Below, one piece after another: positions 1-6,739 of a DNA stretch of 13,435 nt; the stretch's first letter is position 1, and the number at the start of each line of letters is the position of its first letter. The notes under the pieces are model-generated. The model saw only the letters and a program-made list of their open reading frames with translations, made no database searches and was not told the DNA's origin. The position numbers and the translations under genes are program-made. Source of the stretch: Rhodocyclales bacterium (GTDB lineage Bacteria > Pseudomonadota > Gammaproteobacteria > Burkholderiales > Rhodocyclaceae); NCBI GenBank assembly GCA_021286885.1, contig JAJTBM010000045.1, positions 1 through 13,435 on the forward strand, given 5' to 3'.

Positions 1-568
1 CGAAGCGGCCCGGGCCGGCGAAACCGGGCGGGGCTTTGCGGTGGTGGCCGACGAGGTGCGCAAGCTGGCCCAGCGCACCGAGAAATTCAGCGAGCAAATC
101 TCCGACCTGCTGGGCGAGATTCACGCGTCCATCGACGACGTGGGCCAGGCGGTGGAAGCCAGCGCCGCCACCGACATCAGCCAGGCTCGGGCTTCAGAGG
201 GCCAGGTAGGCGAACTGAGCCTCGAAATGGACGAAATGCACCGCTCCGCCCTGGAAGCTGCCCGCCGCATCCATGCCATCGCCGGTACGGTGCATCAGTT
301 GGTGGGCGCGGGGGTGCGCACCATGCAGTGTGAGGACATCGTGGATCAGACCCTGGTCAAGTTGAACCAGCACACCGACTTCATGCGCCGCTATGCGGGG
401 GGCTTCTTTGATGCCCACCGGGATGTGGATGCCAAGGATGGAGTGCAGCGCATCCAGCGCCGCAACACCACCCTGAACCAGCTTTTGAGCGAATCCGACC
501 GGGCCGCCCAAGACATCCGCCTCAACCAAAAATCCGCGCCCAGCCAGCAAGACGTAGACCTGTTCTGA
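1..568 (+). CDS. Methyl-accepting chemotaxis protein, C-terminal part (5' end outside window)
   Basis: This is the cytoplasmic signalling end of a chemoreceptor, which would form trimers of dimers with CheA and CheW. The frame is open from base 2. It begins inside the highly conserved hairpin tip ([12 protein letters not shown]), followed by [14 protein letters not shown], the hallmark of the MCP signalling domain. About 190 residues are visible. After the tip comes a long, mostly helical stretch, then [11 protein letters not shown], which resembles the Q-x-EDIV-x-Q segment found in a subset of MCP-like proteins. The protein ends in DVDLF rather than the NWETF-type CheR/CheB tether of enteric receptors. 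The sensor and any membrane region lie upstream of the window, so the ligand is unknown. No terminator with a T run is visible right after the stop. Family call is firm; receptor class is uncertain. Confidence 0.93.
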   Translation, partial: EAARAGETGRGFAVVADEVRKLAQRTEKFSEQISDLLGEIHASIDDVGQAVEASAATDISQARASEGQVGELSLEMDEMHRSALEAARRIHAIAGTVHQLVGAGVRTMQCEDIVDQTLVKLNQHTDFMRRYAGGFFDAHRDVDAKDGVQRIQRRNTTLNQLLSESDRAAQDIRLNQKSAPSQQDVDLF

Positions 569-587
569 GCCGCACCACACCCGCTGC

Positions 588-775
588 CAAAAAATACACA
601 AATAGGGCCATAAATTCCCCTACTCCAAGGCAAACCAAAAAGCGATACGGGTATCCAATGATTGCACCGCCCGTCTGTGCCATTTAGCGTGGCCAGACCT
701 CGGCGGCCAGACCCACAAGGCCTGCACCGCGAGCGCACGCCAAACCAAAACTTTGGGAATCTGGAGGAGACCATC
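588..775 (+). promoter_or_regulatory. Regulatory leader of the indolepyruvate oxidoreductase gene
   Basis: This gap is clearly richer in A and T between about 588 and 664 than the coding DNA around it. It holds GATAC-GG-GTATC at 644-655, directly followed by CAATGATTG at 656-664, both perfect palindromes. It also holds a direct repeat GGCCAGACC at 691-699 and 705-713 (14-base period), a second direct repeat CAAACCAAAA at 631-640 and 741-750, and TGCACCGC at 663-670 and 723-730. A strong Shine-Dalgarno sequence GGAGGAGA at 763-770 precedes the ATG at 776. I find no convincing -35/-10 pair; ATAAAT at 610-615 is a possible -10. The repeats suggest an operator, but no regulator can be named. Confidence 0.4.
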
Positions 776-3700
776 ATGGCCGAACGCGACCCCGTACGTG
801 CCCTAGCCCAGCCCGGCCCCCTGGCCAGCCTGGACGCCAAATACACCACCCACGCAGGCCGGGTTTATCTGACCGGCTATCAGGCCCTCGTCCGCCTGCT
901 GATGATCCAGCGGGAGCGGGACAAAGCCGCCGGGCTCAATACCGCCGGCTTCGTGTCCGGCTATCGGGGTTCGCCCCTGGGCGGGCTGGACCAAACCCTC
1001 TGGAAGGCCCGGGAACACCTGGCCGAACACGACATCGTGTTCCAGCCCGGGGTGAATGAAGACCTGGCCGCCACCGCCGTATGGGGCAGCCAGCAGCTCG
1101 CCCTCTCCCCCGGCGCCCGGGTTCAGGGGGTGTTTTCCATGTGGTACGGCAAGGGGCCGGGGGTGGATCGCTGCGGCGACGTGTTCCGCCACGCCAACGC
1201 CGCCGGCAGCGCCCAGTACGGCGGCGTGCTGGTGATCGCAGGGGATGACCACGCGGCCAAGTCCTCCACCCTGCCCCACCAGACCGACCACTTCTTCAAG
1301 TCGATGATGATGCCGGTGCTGGCCCCGGCGGGGGTGCAGGAATACCTGGACTTCGGCGTGCATGGCTGGGCCCTGTCCCGCTACTCGGGCTGCTGGGTGG
1401 CCTTCAAGGCCCTGGCCGACACGGTGGAAACCTCCGCCTCGGTCGACGTAGACCCGATGCGCATCGAAACCCGCATCCCCGACGACTTCGCCCTGCCCCC
1501 CGACGGCCTCAACCTGCGCTGGCCCGACCCGCCCCTGGTGCAGGAAAAGCGCCTGCTCCACGCCAAGCTCTACGCCGCCCTGGCCTACTGCCGGGCCAAC
1601 CGGCTCAACCGGATCGTGATCGACGCGCCCCGCCCCCGGCTGGGCATCATCACCTCGGGTAAGAGCTACCTGGACGTGCGTCAGGCCTTTGACGACCTGG
1701 GCATCGACGACGCCCTGGCCGCCGACATCGGCATCCGGCTCTACAAGGTCGGCATGGTCTGGCCCCTGGAGGCCGAAGGGGTGCGCCACTTTGCCGAGGG
1801 GCTGGAAGAAATCCTGGTGATCGAAGAAAAGCGCCAGCTGCTCGAATACCAGCTCAAGGAAGAGCTCTACAACTGGCGCGAGGATGTGCGCCCCCGGGTG
1901 ATCGGCAAGTTCGACGAAAAGGGCGAATGGGCCCTGCTGAACACCGTGGGGCCCGATGGCCGGGCCAGCGTGGATCACGGCGACTGGCTGCTCCCGGCGG
2001 CGGGCGAACTCAACCCGGCCCTGATCGCCCGGGTAATCGCGGCCCGCATTGCGCGCTTTTACACCTCGCCCCGGGTTCAGGCCCGGCTCGCCTTTCTGGA
2101 TGGCAAGGAAAACGCCCTCGCCCGCCGGGTGTTCAACATCGACCGGGTGCCCACCTTCTGCCCCGGCTGCCCCCACAACACCTCCACCCACGTACCCGAG
2201 GGCAGCCGCGCCATGGCCGGCATCGGCTGCCACTACATGGCCAGCCTGATGCCCGACCGGCGCACCCGCTGCTTCACCCAGATGGGCGGCGAGGGCGTGC
2301 CCTGGGTCGGCCAGGCCCCCTTCACCAGCGAAACCCATCTGTTTGCCAACCTGGGGGACGGCACCTATTTCCACTCCGGGCTGCTGGCGATCCGGCAGGC
2401 GGTGGCCGCCTTCAACCGGCCCGGCGCCACCCACGGCATCACCTACAAGATCCTGTTCAACGACGCCGTGGCCATGACCGGCGGCCAGCCGGTGGATGGG
2501 GAACTCACCGTACCGCGCCTGCTGCGCCAGCTCCAGGCCGAAGGGGTGGGCACCATCGTGGTGGTCACCGACGGCACCGAGCGCAGCTGGCGCATTGCCG
2601 ACCTGCCCCACGGCATTCCGGTACGCCACCGGGACGAACTGGACCACATCCAGCGGGAACTGCGCCAGGTACCCGGCGTTTCAGCCCTGGTGTTTGACCA
2701 GACATGCGCCGCCGAGAAGCGCCGCCGCCGCAAACGGGGCCGCTACCCGGATCCGGCCACCCGGCTTTACATCAACGAGGCGGTATGCGAGGGCTGCGGC
2801 GACTGCGGCAAGGCCTCCAACTGCATGGCGGTGCTACCGGTCGAAACCGAGTTCGGGCGCAAGCGCCAGATCGACCAATCGGCCTGCAACAAGGATTTCT
2901 CCTGCCTCAACGGCTTTTGCCCGAGCTTTGTCAGCATCGAAGGCGGCCAACTGCGCCCGGGCCGCGCCCGCCAGCAGGCCGATGATGGCTTCCCGCCCCT
3001 GCCCACGCCTGCGCTGCCCGCCACCCGCGACCCGTGGAACATTCTGGTCACCGGGGTGGGCGGCACCGGGGTGGTCACCATCGGCGCCCTGATCGGCATG
3101 GCCGCCCACCTGGACGGCAAGGGCGTCACCGTGCTCGACATGACCGGCCTCGCCCAGAAGGGCGGTTCGGTGTTCAGCCACATCCGCATTGCCGACCACC
3201 CGGAAAGTCTGCACGCGGTGCGCATTGCAGCCGGCGAAGCCCATGTGCTGATCGGCGGCGACGTGGTGGTGAGCGCCAGCGTGGATGCCCTCGCCAAAAT
3301 GGCCCAGGGCCAAACCCGGGGCGTGGTGAATTGCGCCGAAACCCCCACCGCCGAATTCGCCCGCAACCCGGACTGGCAGTTCCCCTTGGATCAGATGCAG
3401 GGCGCCATTACCGAAGCGGTGGGCGCAGGCGCCTGCGCGTTCATCGAAGCCCAGCATCTGGCCACCCGGCTGATGGGTGATGCCATTGCCACCAACCTCT
3501 TCCTGCTCGGCTATGCCTGGCAGCGGGGCTGGGTGCCGGTGAGCGAAGCCAGCCTGCTGCGCGCCATCGAACTCAACGGGGCCGCCGTGGCCATGAACAC
3601 CGCCGCCTTCCGCTGGGGTCGCCGAGCCGCTGTGGCCCCCGAGCAGGTGCGCCGCGCCGCCGGCCCCGAGGCCGAGGCCGCCCCCACCCGCAGCCTGGAC

Positions 3701-4315
3701 GAACTCATCGCCCACCGGGCCGGGCTGCTGGTGGCTTACCAGGATGCCGCCTACGCCGAACGCTACACCCGCCAGGTGGCCCAGGTGCGCGCTGCCGAAG
3801 CCCCGTTAGGCAGCACCGCCCTCACCGAGGCCGTGGCACGCCAGCTCTACAAACTGATGGCCTACAAGGATGAATACGAGGTGGCCCGGCTGTATTCCGA
3901 CCCGGCCTTCTGGGCCCGGCTGGACGAGCAGTTCGAAGGGGATTACCAGGTGCATTTCAACCTGGCCCCCACCTTCCTGGCCCGCCCCGACCCGGCCACC
4001 GGGCGCATCCCGAAAAAGCGCATCGGCCCCTGGCTTAAAACCGTGCTGGGCTGGCTGCCACGTCTGCGCCGGCTGCGCGGTAGCGTGTTCGACCCCTTCG
4101 GCCACCATCCGGAACGCAAGGCCGAGCGGGCCCTGATCGCCGAATACGAAGCCGACTTGGCGCGCATCCTGCCCCAGCTCAACAGCGCCAACCTGGCCCA
4201 GGCCCTGGGCCGGGCCCAGTTGCCCGACGAAATCCGGGGCTATGGGCCGGTCAAGATGGCCAATATCGAAAAAGCCGCCCAAAAAAGAGGAGCGCTGATG
4301 CAGCACTGGCGCTGA
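776..4315 (+). CDS. Indolepyruvate:ferredoxin oxidoreductase, fused single-chain type
   Basis: This 1179-residue enzyme would oxidatively decarboxylate aryl 2-oxoacids such as indolepyruvate and phenylpyruvate, formed by transamination of aromatic amino acids, to acyl-CoA with reduction of ferredoxin. It acts in the cytoplasm. Domains in order: a pyruvate-ferredoxin-oxidoreductase N-terminal-like region with SGYRGSPLG at residues 61-69; a TPP domain with FCPGCPHN at 461-468, GDG at 527-529 and FNDAVAMTGGQ around 561-571; C644 in an Arg/Lys-rich stretch; an iron-sulfur region with C671, C674, C677, C683, C704, C710 and C715; the gamma (IorB-like) domain starting ILVTGVGGTGVVTIG at 756; and a C-terminal DUF6537-like domain from about 1010. 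The length matches the fused family, whereas archaeal enzymes are split into IorA and IorB. The ATG at 776 is preferred over an in-frame TTG at 662 because GGAGGAGA sits 5-12 bases before it and homology starts there. No ferredoxin or aryl-CoA ligase gene lies beside it. Confidence 0.95.
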   Translation: MAERDPVRALAQPGPLASLDAKYTTHAGRVYLTGYQALVRLLMIQRERDKAAGLNTAGFVSGYRGSPLGGLDQTLWKAREHLAEHDIVFQPGVNEDLAATAVWGSQQLALSPGARVQGVFSMWYGKGPGVDRCGDVFRHANAAGSAQYGGVLVIAGDDHAAKSSTLPHQTDHFFKSMMMPVLAPAGVQEYLDFGVHGWALSRYSGCWVAFKALADTVETSASVDVDPMRIETRIPDDFALPPDGLNLRWPDPPLVQEKRLLHAKLYAALAYCRANRLNRIVIDAPRPRLGIITSGKSYLDVRQAFDDLGIDDALAADIGIRLYKVGMVWPLEAEGVRHFAEGLEEILVIEEKRQLLEYQLKEELYNWREDVRPRVIGKFDEKGEWALLNTVGPDGRASVDHGDWLLPAAGELNPALIARVIAARIARFYTSPRVQARLAFLDGKENALARRVFNIDRVPTFCPGCPHNTSTHVPEGSRAMAGIGCHYMASLMPDRRTRCFTQMGGEGVPWVGQAPFTSETHLFANLGDGTYFHSGLLAIRQAVAAFNRPGATHGITYKILFNDAVAMTGGQPVDGELTVPRLLRQLQAEGVGTIVVVTDGTERSWRIADLPHGIPVRHRDELDHIQRELRQVPGVSALVFDQTCAAEKRRRRKRGRYPDPATRLYINEAVCEGCGDCGKASNCMAVLPVETEFGRKRQIDQSACNKDFSCLNGFCPSFVSIEGGQLRPGRARQQADDGFPPLPTPALPATRDPWNILVTGVGGTGVVTIGALIGMAAHLDGKGVTVLDMTGLAQKGGSVFSHIRIADHPESLHAVRIAAGEAHVLIGGDVVVSASVDALAKMAQGQTRGVVNCAETPTAEFARNPDWQFPLDQMQGAITEAVGAGACAFIEAQHLATRLMGDAIATNLFLLGYAWQRGWVPVSEASLLRAIELNGAAVAMNTAAFRWGRRAAVAPEQVRRAAGPEAEAAPTRSLDELIAHRAGLLVAYQDAAYAERYTRQVAQVRAAEAPLGSTALTEAVARQLYKLMAYKDEYEVARLYSDPAFWARLDEQFEGDYQVHFNLAPTFLARPDPATGRIPKKRIGPWLKTVLGWLPRLRRLRGSVFDPFGHHPERKAERALIAEYEADLARILPQLNSANLAQALGRAQLPDEIRGYGPVKMANIEKAAQKRGALMQHWR

Positions 4316-4320
4316 AATCC

Positions 4321-4347
4321 ACCCACCCGGGCGGGGGTGCGGGTTTT
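4321..4347 (+). terminator. Probable intrinsic terminator after the oxidoreductase gene
   Basis: Six bases after the stop, ACCCACCC at 4321-4328 can pair with GGGT at 4335-4338 and GGGT at 4341-4344 across the loop GGGCGG, with a two-base bulge (GC). The stem runs into a short T stretch (TTTT at 4344-4347). The position and GC-rich stem fit a rho-independent terminator. The short T run makes it weak or uncertain. Confidence 0.55.
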
Positions 4348-4374
4348 GCACTCCCCGCTGTTTCGGTTCATGAT
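4346..4374 (+). promoter_or_regulatory. Candidate sigma-70-like promoter for the DUF2059 gene
   Basis: TTGCAC at 4346-4351 and CATGAT at 4369-4374 are separated by 17 bases and match the -35 and -10 consensus at three and four of six positions. A start near 4381 would place the hairpin at 4372-4418 in the 5' leader of the transcript. The match is modest and rests on spacing and position only. Confidence 0.25.
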
Positions 4375-4418
4375 CCGGGGAGCCGTTGTGCGTTGCAACG
4401 GCGCATCCCCCGGAGATC
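4372..4418 (+). repeat. Imperfect inverted repeat (hairpin) overlapping the DUF2059 ribosome binding site
   Basis: GCCGTTG at 4382-4388 and CAACGGC at 4396-4402 are perfectly complementary around a seven-base loop. The stem extends outward past a bulge: A4381 can pair with T4406, and CCGGGG at 4375-4380 with CCCCGG at 4408-4413. GAT at 4372-4374 and ATC at 4416-4418 can continue it past another bulge. The right arm includes GG of the Shine-Dalgarno GGAGA (4412-4416), so folding would partly hide the site. The inner core also contains the perfect palindrome CGTTGCAACG. Confidence 0.6.
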
Positions 4419-4421
4419 TAC

Positions 4422-4964
4422 ATGAAGTATCTGGCCCCCTTGGCTGCCACCCTGCTGTTTTCTGCCGGCGCGTTTGCGGCTGGCCCCAGTACCGAATCTG
4501 TCGAGCAACTGCTGGCGGTGACCAAATCCGAGCAAGTCCTCGGGGCTGCCCGGGCAAGCATGGATAACAACCTGCAGTCCCTGATTTCCAAGGCCATCCA
4601 GGGACGCCAGCTGAACCCCAAGGGCAAGAAGGCCATTGACGACTTCGTGAAGGAATACAACACCACGGTGAGCAACGAGCTTTCCTGGAGCAAGCTCAAG
4701 CCCAACTACGTCAAGGTGTATGCAGAAACCTTCACCCAGGACGAAATCAACGGCATGCTGGCCTTCTATAAAACCCCTGCGGGCCAGGCCATGATCCAGA
4801 AGATGCCAGTCGTCATGCAAAAAACCATGGTGATGACCCAGCAACAGGTGCAGCCCATGATGCAAAAGATCCAGACCTCCCTGAATAAGGCCCTCCACGA
4901 GGCCCAGGAAAACAGCACCCCGGCTGGAGCGCCCACCGCCCCGGCCGCGCCCGCCGCCAAGTAA
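4422..4964 (+). CDS. Secreted DUF2059-family protein
   Basis: The product is a 180-residue exported protein of unknown function, probably periplasmic. A typical Sec signal peptide is visible (Lys at 2, hydrophobic stretch 4-18, cleavage near AFA-A or FAA-G around residues 19-20). The body is helical and polar. The segment TFTQDEINGMLAFYKTPAGQ, followed by MIQKM, is the signature of DUF2059, where a short helix pair ends in a stretch of the form FYxTPxGQ. Many Met and Gln residues follow (QKTMVMTQQQVQPMMQK), then an Ala/Pro-rich tail from about 166. The ATG at 4422 has GGAGA at 4412-4416 in front; an in-frame TTG at 4386 lies inside the hairpin and would disrupt the signal peptide. The next gene starts 23 bases after its stop and may be cotranscribed. 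No catalytic residues are recognisable. Confidence 0.88.
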   Translation: MKYLAPLAATLLFSAGAFAAGPSTESVEQLLAVTKSEQVLGAARASMDNNLQSLISKAIQGRQLNPKGKKAIDDFVKEYNTTVSNELSWSKLKPNYVKVYAETFTQDEINGMLAFYKTPAGQAMIQKMPVVMQKTMVMTQQQVQPMMQKIQTSLNKALHEAQENSTPAGAPTAPAAPAAK

Positions 4965-4987
4965 GGCGACGCGCACAACGTCTGCCC

Positions 4988-5770
4988 ATGCCCCCCGCCC
5001 TGCGCGCCCTGCTGGCCCAAATCCTGGCCTGGCTGCTGTGCCTGGGGCTGGGGCGTTCCGGCCTCTTGCCGGCGGGGCTGCCCGCCCTGGTGCTGGCCCA
5101 GGCCCTGGGCGCTGCGGGCATCAGCGTGCTGTTGGGCAGCGCCGCCTGGTGGCGCTGGATTCATCTGGGCTTCACCCCACTGCTGGTCGGGGCCTGGAGC
5201 CTGCATCTGCCCCCCGGCGCCTATCTGGCGGCTTTTGGGCTGCTGGCCCTGGTGTACTGGAGCAGCTTCCGCACCCAGGTGCCGCTCTTTCTGTCGAATC
5301 CCACCACCGCCCGGGCCGTGGCCCAGCTGCTGCCCGAACGGCCCGCCTTTTTGCTGGATCTAGGTAGCGGCACCGGCAGCCTGGTGCGCCCCCTCGCCCG
5401 CCTGCGCCCGGATTGCCGGTTCGAGGGGGTCGAGGCTGCGCCTGCGCCTTATGCGCTTTCCTGGCTGCTGTCGCGCCACCAACCCAATGTGAGCCTGGCC
5501 CGGGGAGATTTCTGGGACATGCCCTGGGAGCGCTACGATCTTGTATACGCGTTTCTGTCGCCGGTGCCGATGGCCCAGGTGTGGGCCAAAGCCAGTGCCG
5601 AGATGCGCCCGGGCAGCCTGCTGGTGAGCAACAGTTTCCCCATCCCCGATCTGGAACCCGACCAGATCATCCAGGTGCCCGACCGGCGCGGCACCCTGCT
5701 GTATTGCTACCACCCAGCCGGCGGCCCGGTGGTGCGGCGCCACGTACCTAAAAAGCGCCCTCGCCACTGA
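4988..5770 (+). CDS. Membrane-anchored class I SAM-dependent methyltransferase
   Basis: This 260-residue protein joins a hydrophobic N-terminal half to a Rossmann-type methyltransferase. Residues 1-95 contain about three to four membrane segments (roughly 5-22, 31-50, 57-74 and 78-92). SAM-binding motif I is LLDLGSGTGSL at 122-132 (D124, G126, G128, G130), with E149 (FEGVE) as the expected ribose-binding acidic residue. RGDFWDMPW and YDLVYAFLSP follow as the later strands. The catalytic half would face the cytoplasm, and a hydrophobic or lipid-linked substrate is plausible but not shown. Homologues of this layout exist in betaproteobacteria as uncharacterised methyltransferases. The ATG at 4988 has no good Shine-Dalgarno sequence, so translation may be coupled to the DUF2059 gene 23 bases upstream. 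The tail is basic (KKRPRH). Confidence 0.82.
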   Translation: MPPALRALLAQILAWLLCLGLGRSGLLPAGLPALVLAQALGAAGISVLLGSAAWWRWIHLGFTPLLVGAWSLHLPPGAYLAAFGLLALVYWSSFRTQVPLFLSNPTTARAVAQLLPERPAFLLDLGSGTGSLVRPLARLRPDCRFEGVEAAPAPYALSWLLSRHQPNVSLARGDFWDMPWERYDLVYAFLSPVPMAQVWAKASAEMRPGSLLVSNSFPIPDLEPDQIIQVPDRRGTLLYCYHPAGGPVVRRHVPKKRPRH

Positions 5771-5870
5771 AGAAAATAGCCGCCTTTAAGGGATTTATTC
5801 CCGGGTTTGGCCGCCTGCCGCCAGGGACACAATCACCTCTACCGCATTGTTTTTCAGCGAGAGGTTCCCC

Positions 5871-6605
5871 ATGTCCCAGATCATCTGCATCATCGGCAAC
5901 AAGGGTGGCACCGGCAAGACCACCCTGTCCCACATGCTGTGCCAGGGCTTCGGGCTGCTGGGCCAGCGTTCGGCCTGCATCCTGACCGACGTGGAGCGGG
6001 AACCCTTGCTCCCCGACGGGCGCCGCTATGTGCTGGCCGATGCCCGCAACCCGGACGCCATGCACAAGGTGATCGCCAAGCTGCGCAGCATGCCCAGCTG
6101 GGTGGGCGTGATCGATGGGGGCGGCAACCGCAGCGAAATGGACAAGCTCATCAGCAGCTACGCCGACCTGATCCTGCTCCCCTTCCGGGATTCCCACGAA
6201 GACATGCGCACCGTGCGCAAAGACCTGGCCAGCTTCCCCCAGGCCTACGCACTGCCCGCCCAATGGCCCAGCAATGCCTGGCAGCGGGACGCCGCCGAAC
6301 GCAACATCACCCAGCTGCTCGACCCCTACCGCAGCCGCCTGCTCCAGCCCACGGCCAGCCTGTCGGCCTCCAAGATGCTGCTCCAGCGCCAGATTCCGGA
6401 CAGTCTGCCCACCCCCCTGGGCAATGCCTGCCGAGCCTTGGCACGCCAGGTCATGGCAGTGCTGGAGCAACATCAGGCGGCAGACCTGCGCCCCCAGGCC
6501 GGAACCCAGCCGGCCGTCCGGCTGGTGAGTTCCGGCCCCACGCCCGAGGCCGCCGAAGCCGCCCCGACCGAGAGCCAGCAGGCACGCCAGGTCGCCAACG
6601 CCTGA
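5871..6605 (+). CDS. Orphan ParA/MinD-like P-loop ATPase
   Basis: The 244-residue product belongs to the ParA/MinD/SIMIBI class. It opens with a deviant Walker A motif, IGNKGGTGKTT (residues 8-18), with the signature lysine K11 and the P-loop lysine K16. The usual acidic switch region is represented by TDVERE (D40, E42). The Walker B/switch II site reads VIDGGGN (D82 to N86) instead of the common D-x-PP. DLILLPFRDS around 102 fits the next core strand. The last 40 residues are Ala/Pro/Gln-rich and probably disordered. GAGAGG at 5859-5864 precedes the ATG by six bases. No ParB gene or parS-like site is visible, so a partition role is not supported. It lies 100 bases after the methyltransferase and 134 bases before ccmA, both on the same strand. 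Cellular cargo is unknown. Confidence 0.85.
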   Translation: MSQIICIIGNKGGTGKTTLSHMLCQGFGLLGQRSACILTDVEREPLLPDGRRYVLADARNPDAMHKVIAKLRSMPSWVGVIDGGGNRSEMDKLISSYADLILLPFRDSHEDMRTVRKDLASFPQAYALPAQWPSNAWQRDAAERNITQLLDPYRSRLLQPTASLSASKMLLQRQIPDSLPTPLGNACRALARQVMAVLEQHQAADLRPQAGTQPAVRLVSSGPTPEAAEAAPTESQQARQVANA

Positions 6606-6625
6606 GCCCCAACGCAGCCCAAAAG

Positions 6626-6656
6626 CTGACATCGGGCAGGTTCGAACAGGTTTAAC
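6626..6656 (+). promoter_or_regulatory. Candidate sigma-70-like promoter for the ccm operon
   Basis: CTGACA at 6626-6631 matches the -35 consensus at five of six positions. TTTAAC at 6651-6656 matches the -10 at four of six, with a 19-base spacer, slightly longer than ideal. A start near 6663 would leave a leader of about 75 bases made largely of inverted repeats. No better pair was seen in the gap. Evidence is sequence match and position only. Confidence 0.3.
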
Positions 6657-6692
6657 CCGACACACCCGGTTTACCGCCCGAGGTGGGTCGGG
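6656..6692 (+). repeat. Upstream inverted repeat of the ccmA leader
   Basis: CCCGACACACC at 6656-6666 is complementary to GGTGGGTCGGG at 6682-6692 at ten of eleven positions, around a 15-base loop. A tighter alternative stem, GCCCGA at 6676-6681 with TCGGGC at 6688-6693 around GGTGGG, uses part of the same right arm. No T run follows, so neither looks like a standard terminator for the ParA-like gene. Confidence 0.55.
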
Positions 6693-6738
6693 CAGAATGC
6701 GCCGTCCCCTGACTCTGCGCAATTCTGCCCACCCCACC
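6682..6738 (+). repeat. Long inverted repeat ending at the ccmA start codon
   Basis: GGGCAGAATGCGC at 6690-6702 pairs with GCGCAATTCTGCCC at 6717-6730, with one extra A on the right arm and a 14-base loop. The pairing continues outward: GGTGGG from 6682 opposes CCCACC-type sequence up to 6738, with two mismatches. The right arm stops one to two bases before the ccmA ATG at 6740. The left arm is shared with the upstream repeat ending at 6692, so the two stems exclude each other. Confidence 0.7.
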
Positions 6739-6739
6739 C

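Noticed and set aside
662..775. N-terminal extension of the oxidoreductase from an in-frame TTG
   Set aside because: The added 38 residues look non-coding (Arg/Pro-rich), and GGAGGAGA is placed correctly for the ATG at 776, where family similarity begins.
803..2647. Long open frame on the minus strand (614 codons) opposite the oxidoreductase gene, with similar ones at 2834-3715, 7293-8666 and 9442-10389
   Set aside because: These are GC-rich shadows of strongly supported plus-strand genes. Their translations are rich in Gly, Gln, His and Ala without recognisable domains, as expected for antisense frames of high-GC genes.
5771..5870. CCTTTAAGG and GGGATTTATTCCC as a terminator after the methyltransferase gene
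   Set aside because: The stems are only four pairs long and followed by GGGTTTGG rather than a T run. They may be chance, so no terminator is annotated; nothing else is supported in this 100-base gap apart from the ribosome binding site of the next gene.
6639..6647. GGTTCGAAC resembling a tRNA T-loop or attachment site
   Set aside because: No T-stem, anticodon arm or acceptor stem can be drawn around it, and there are no flanking repeats or integrase gene.
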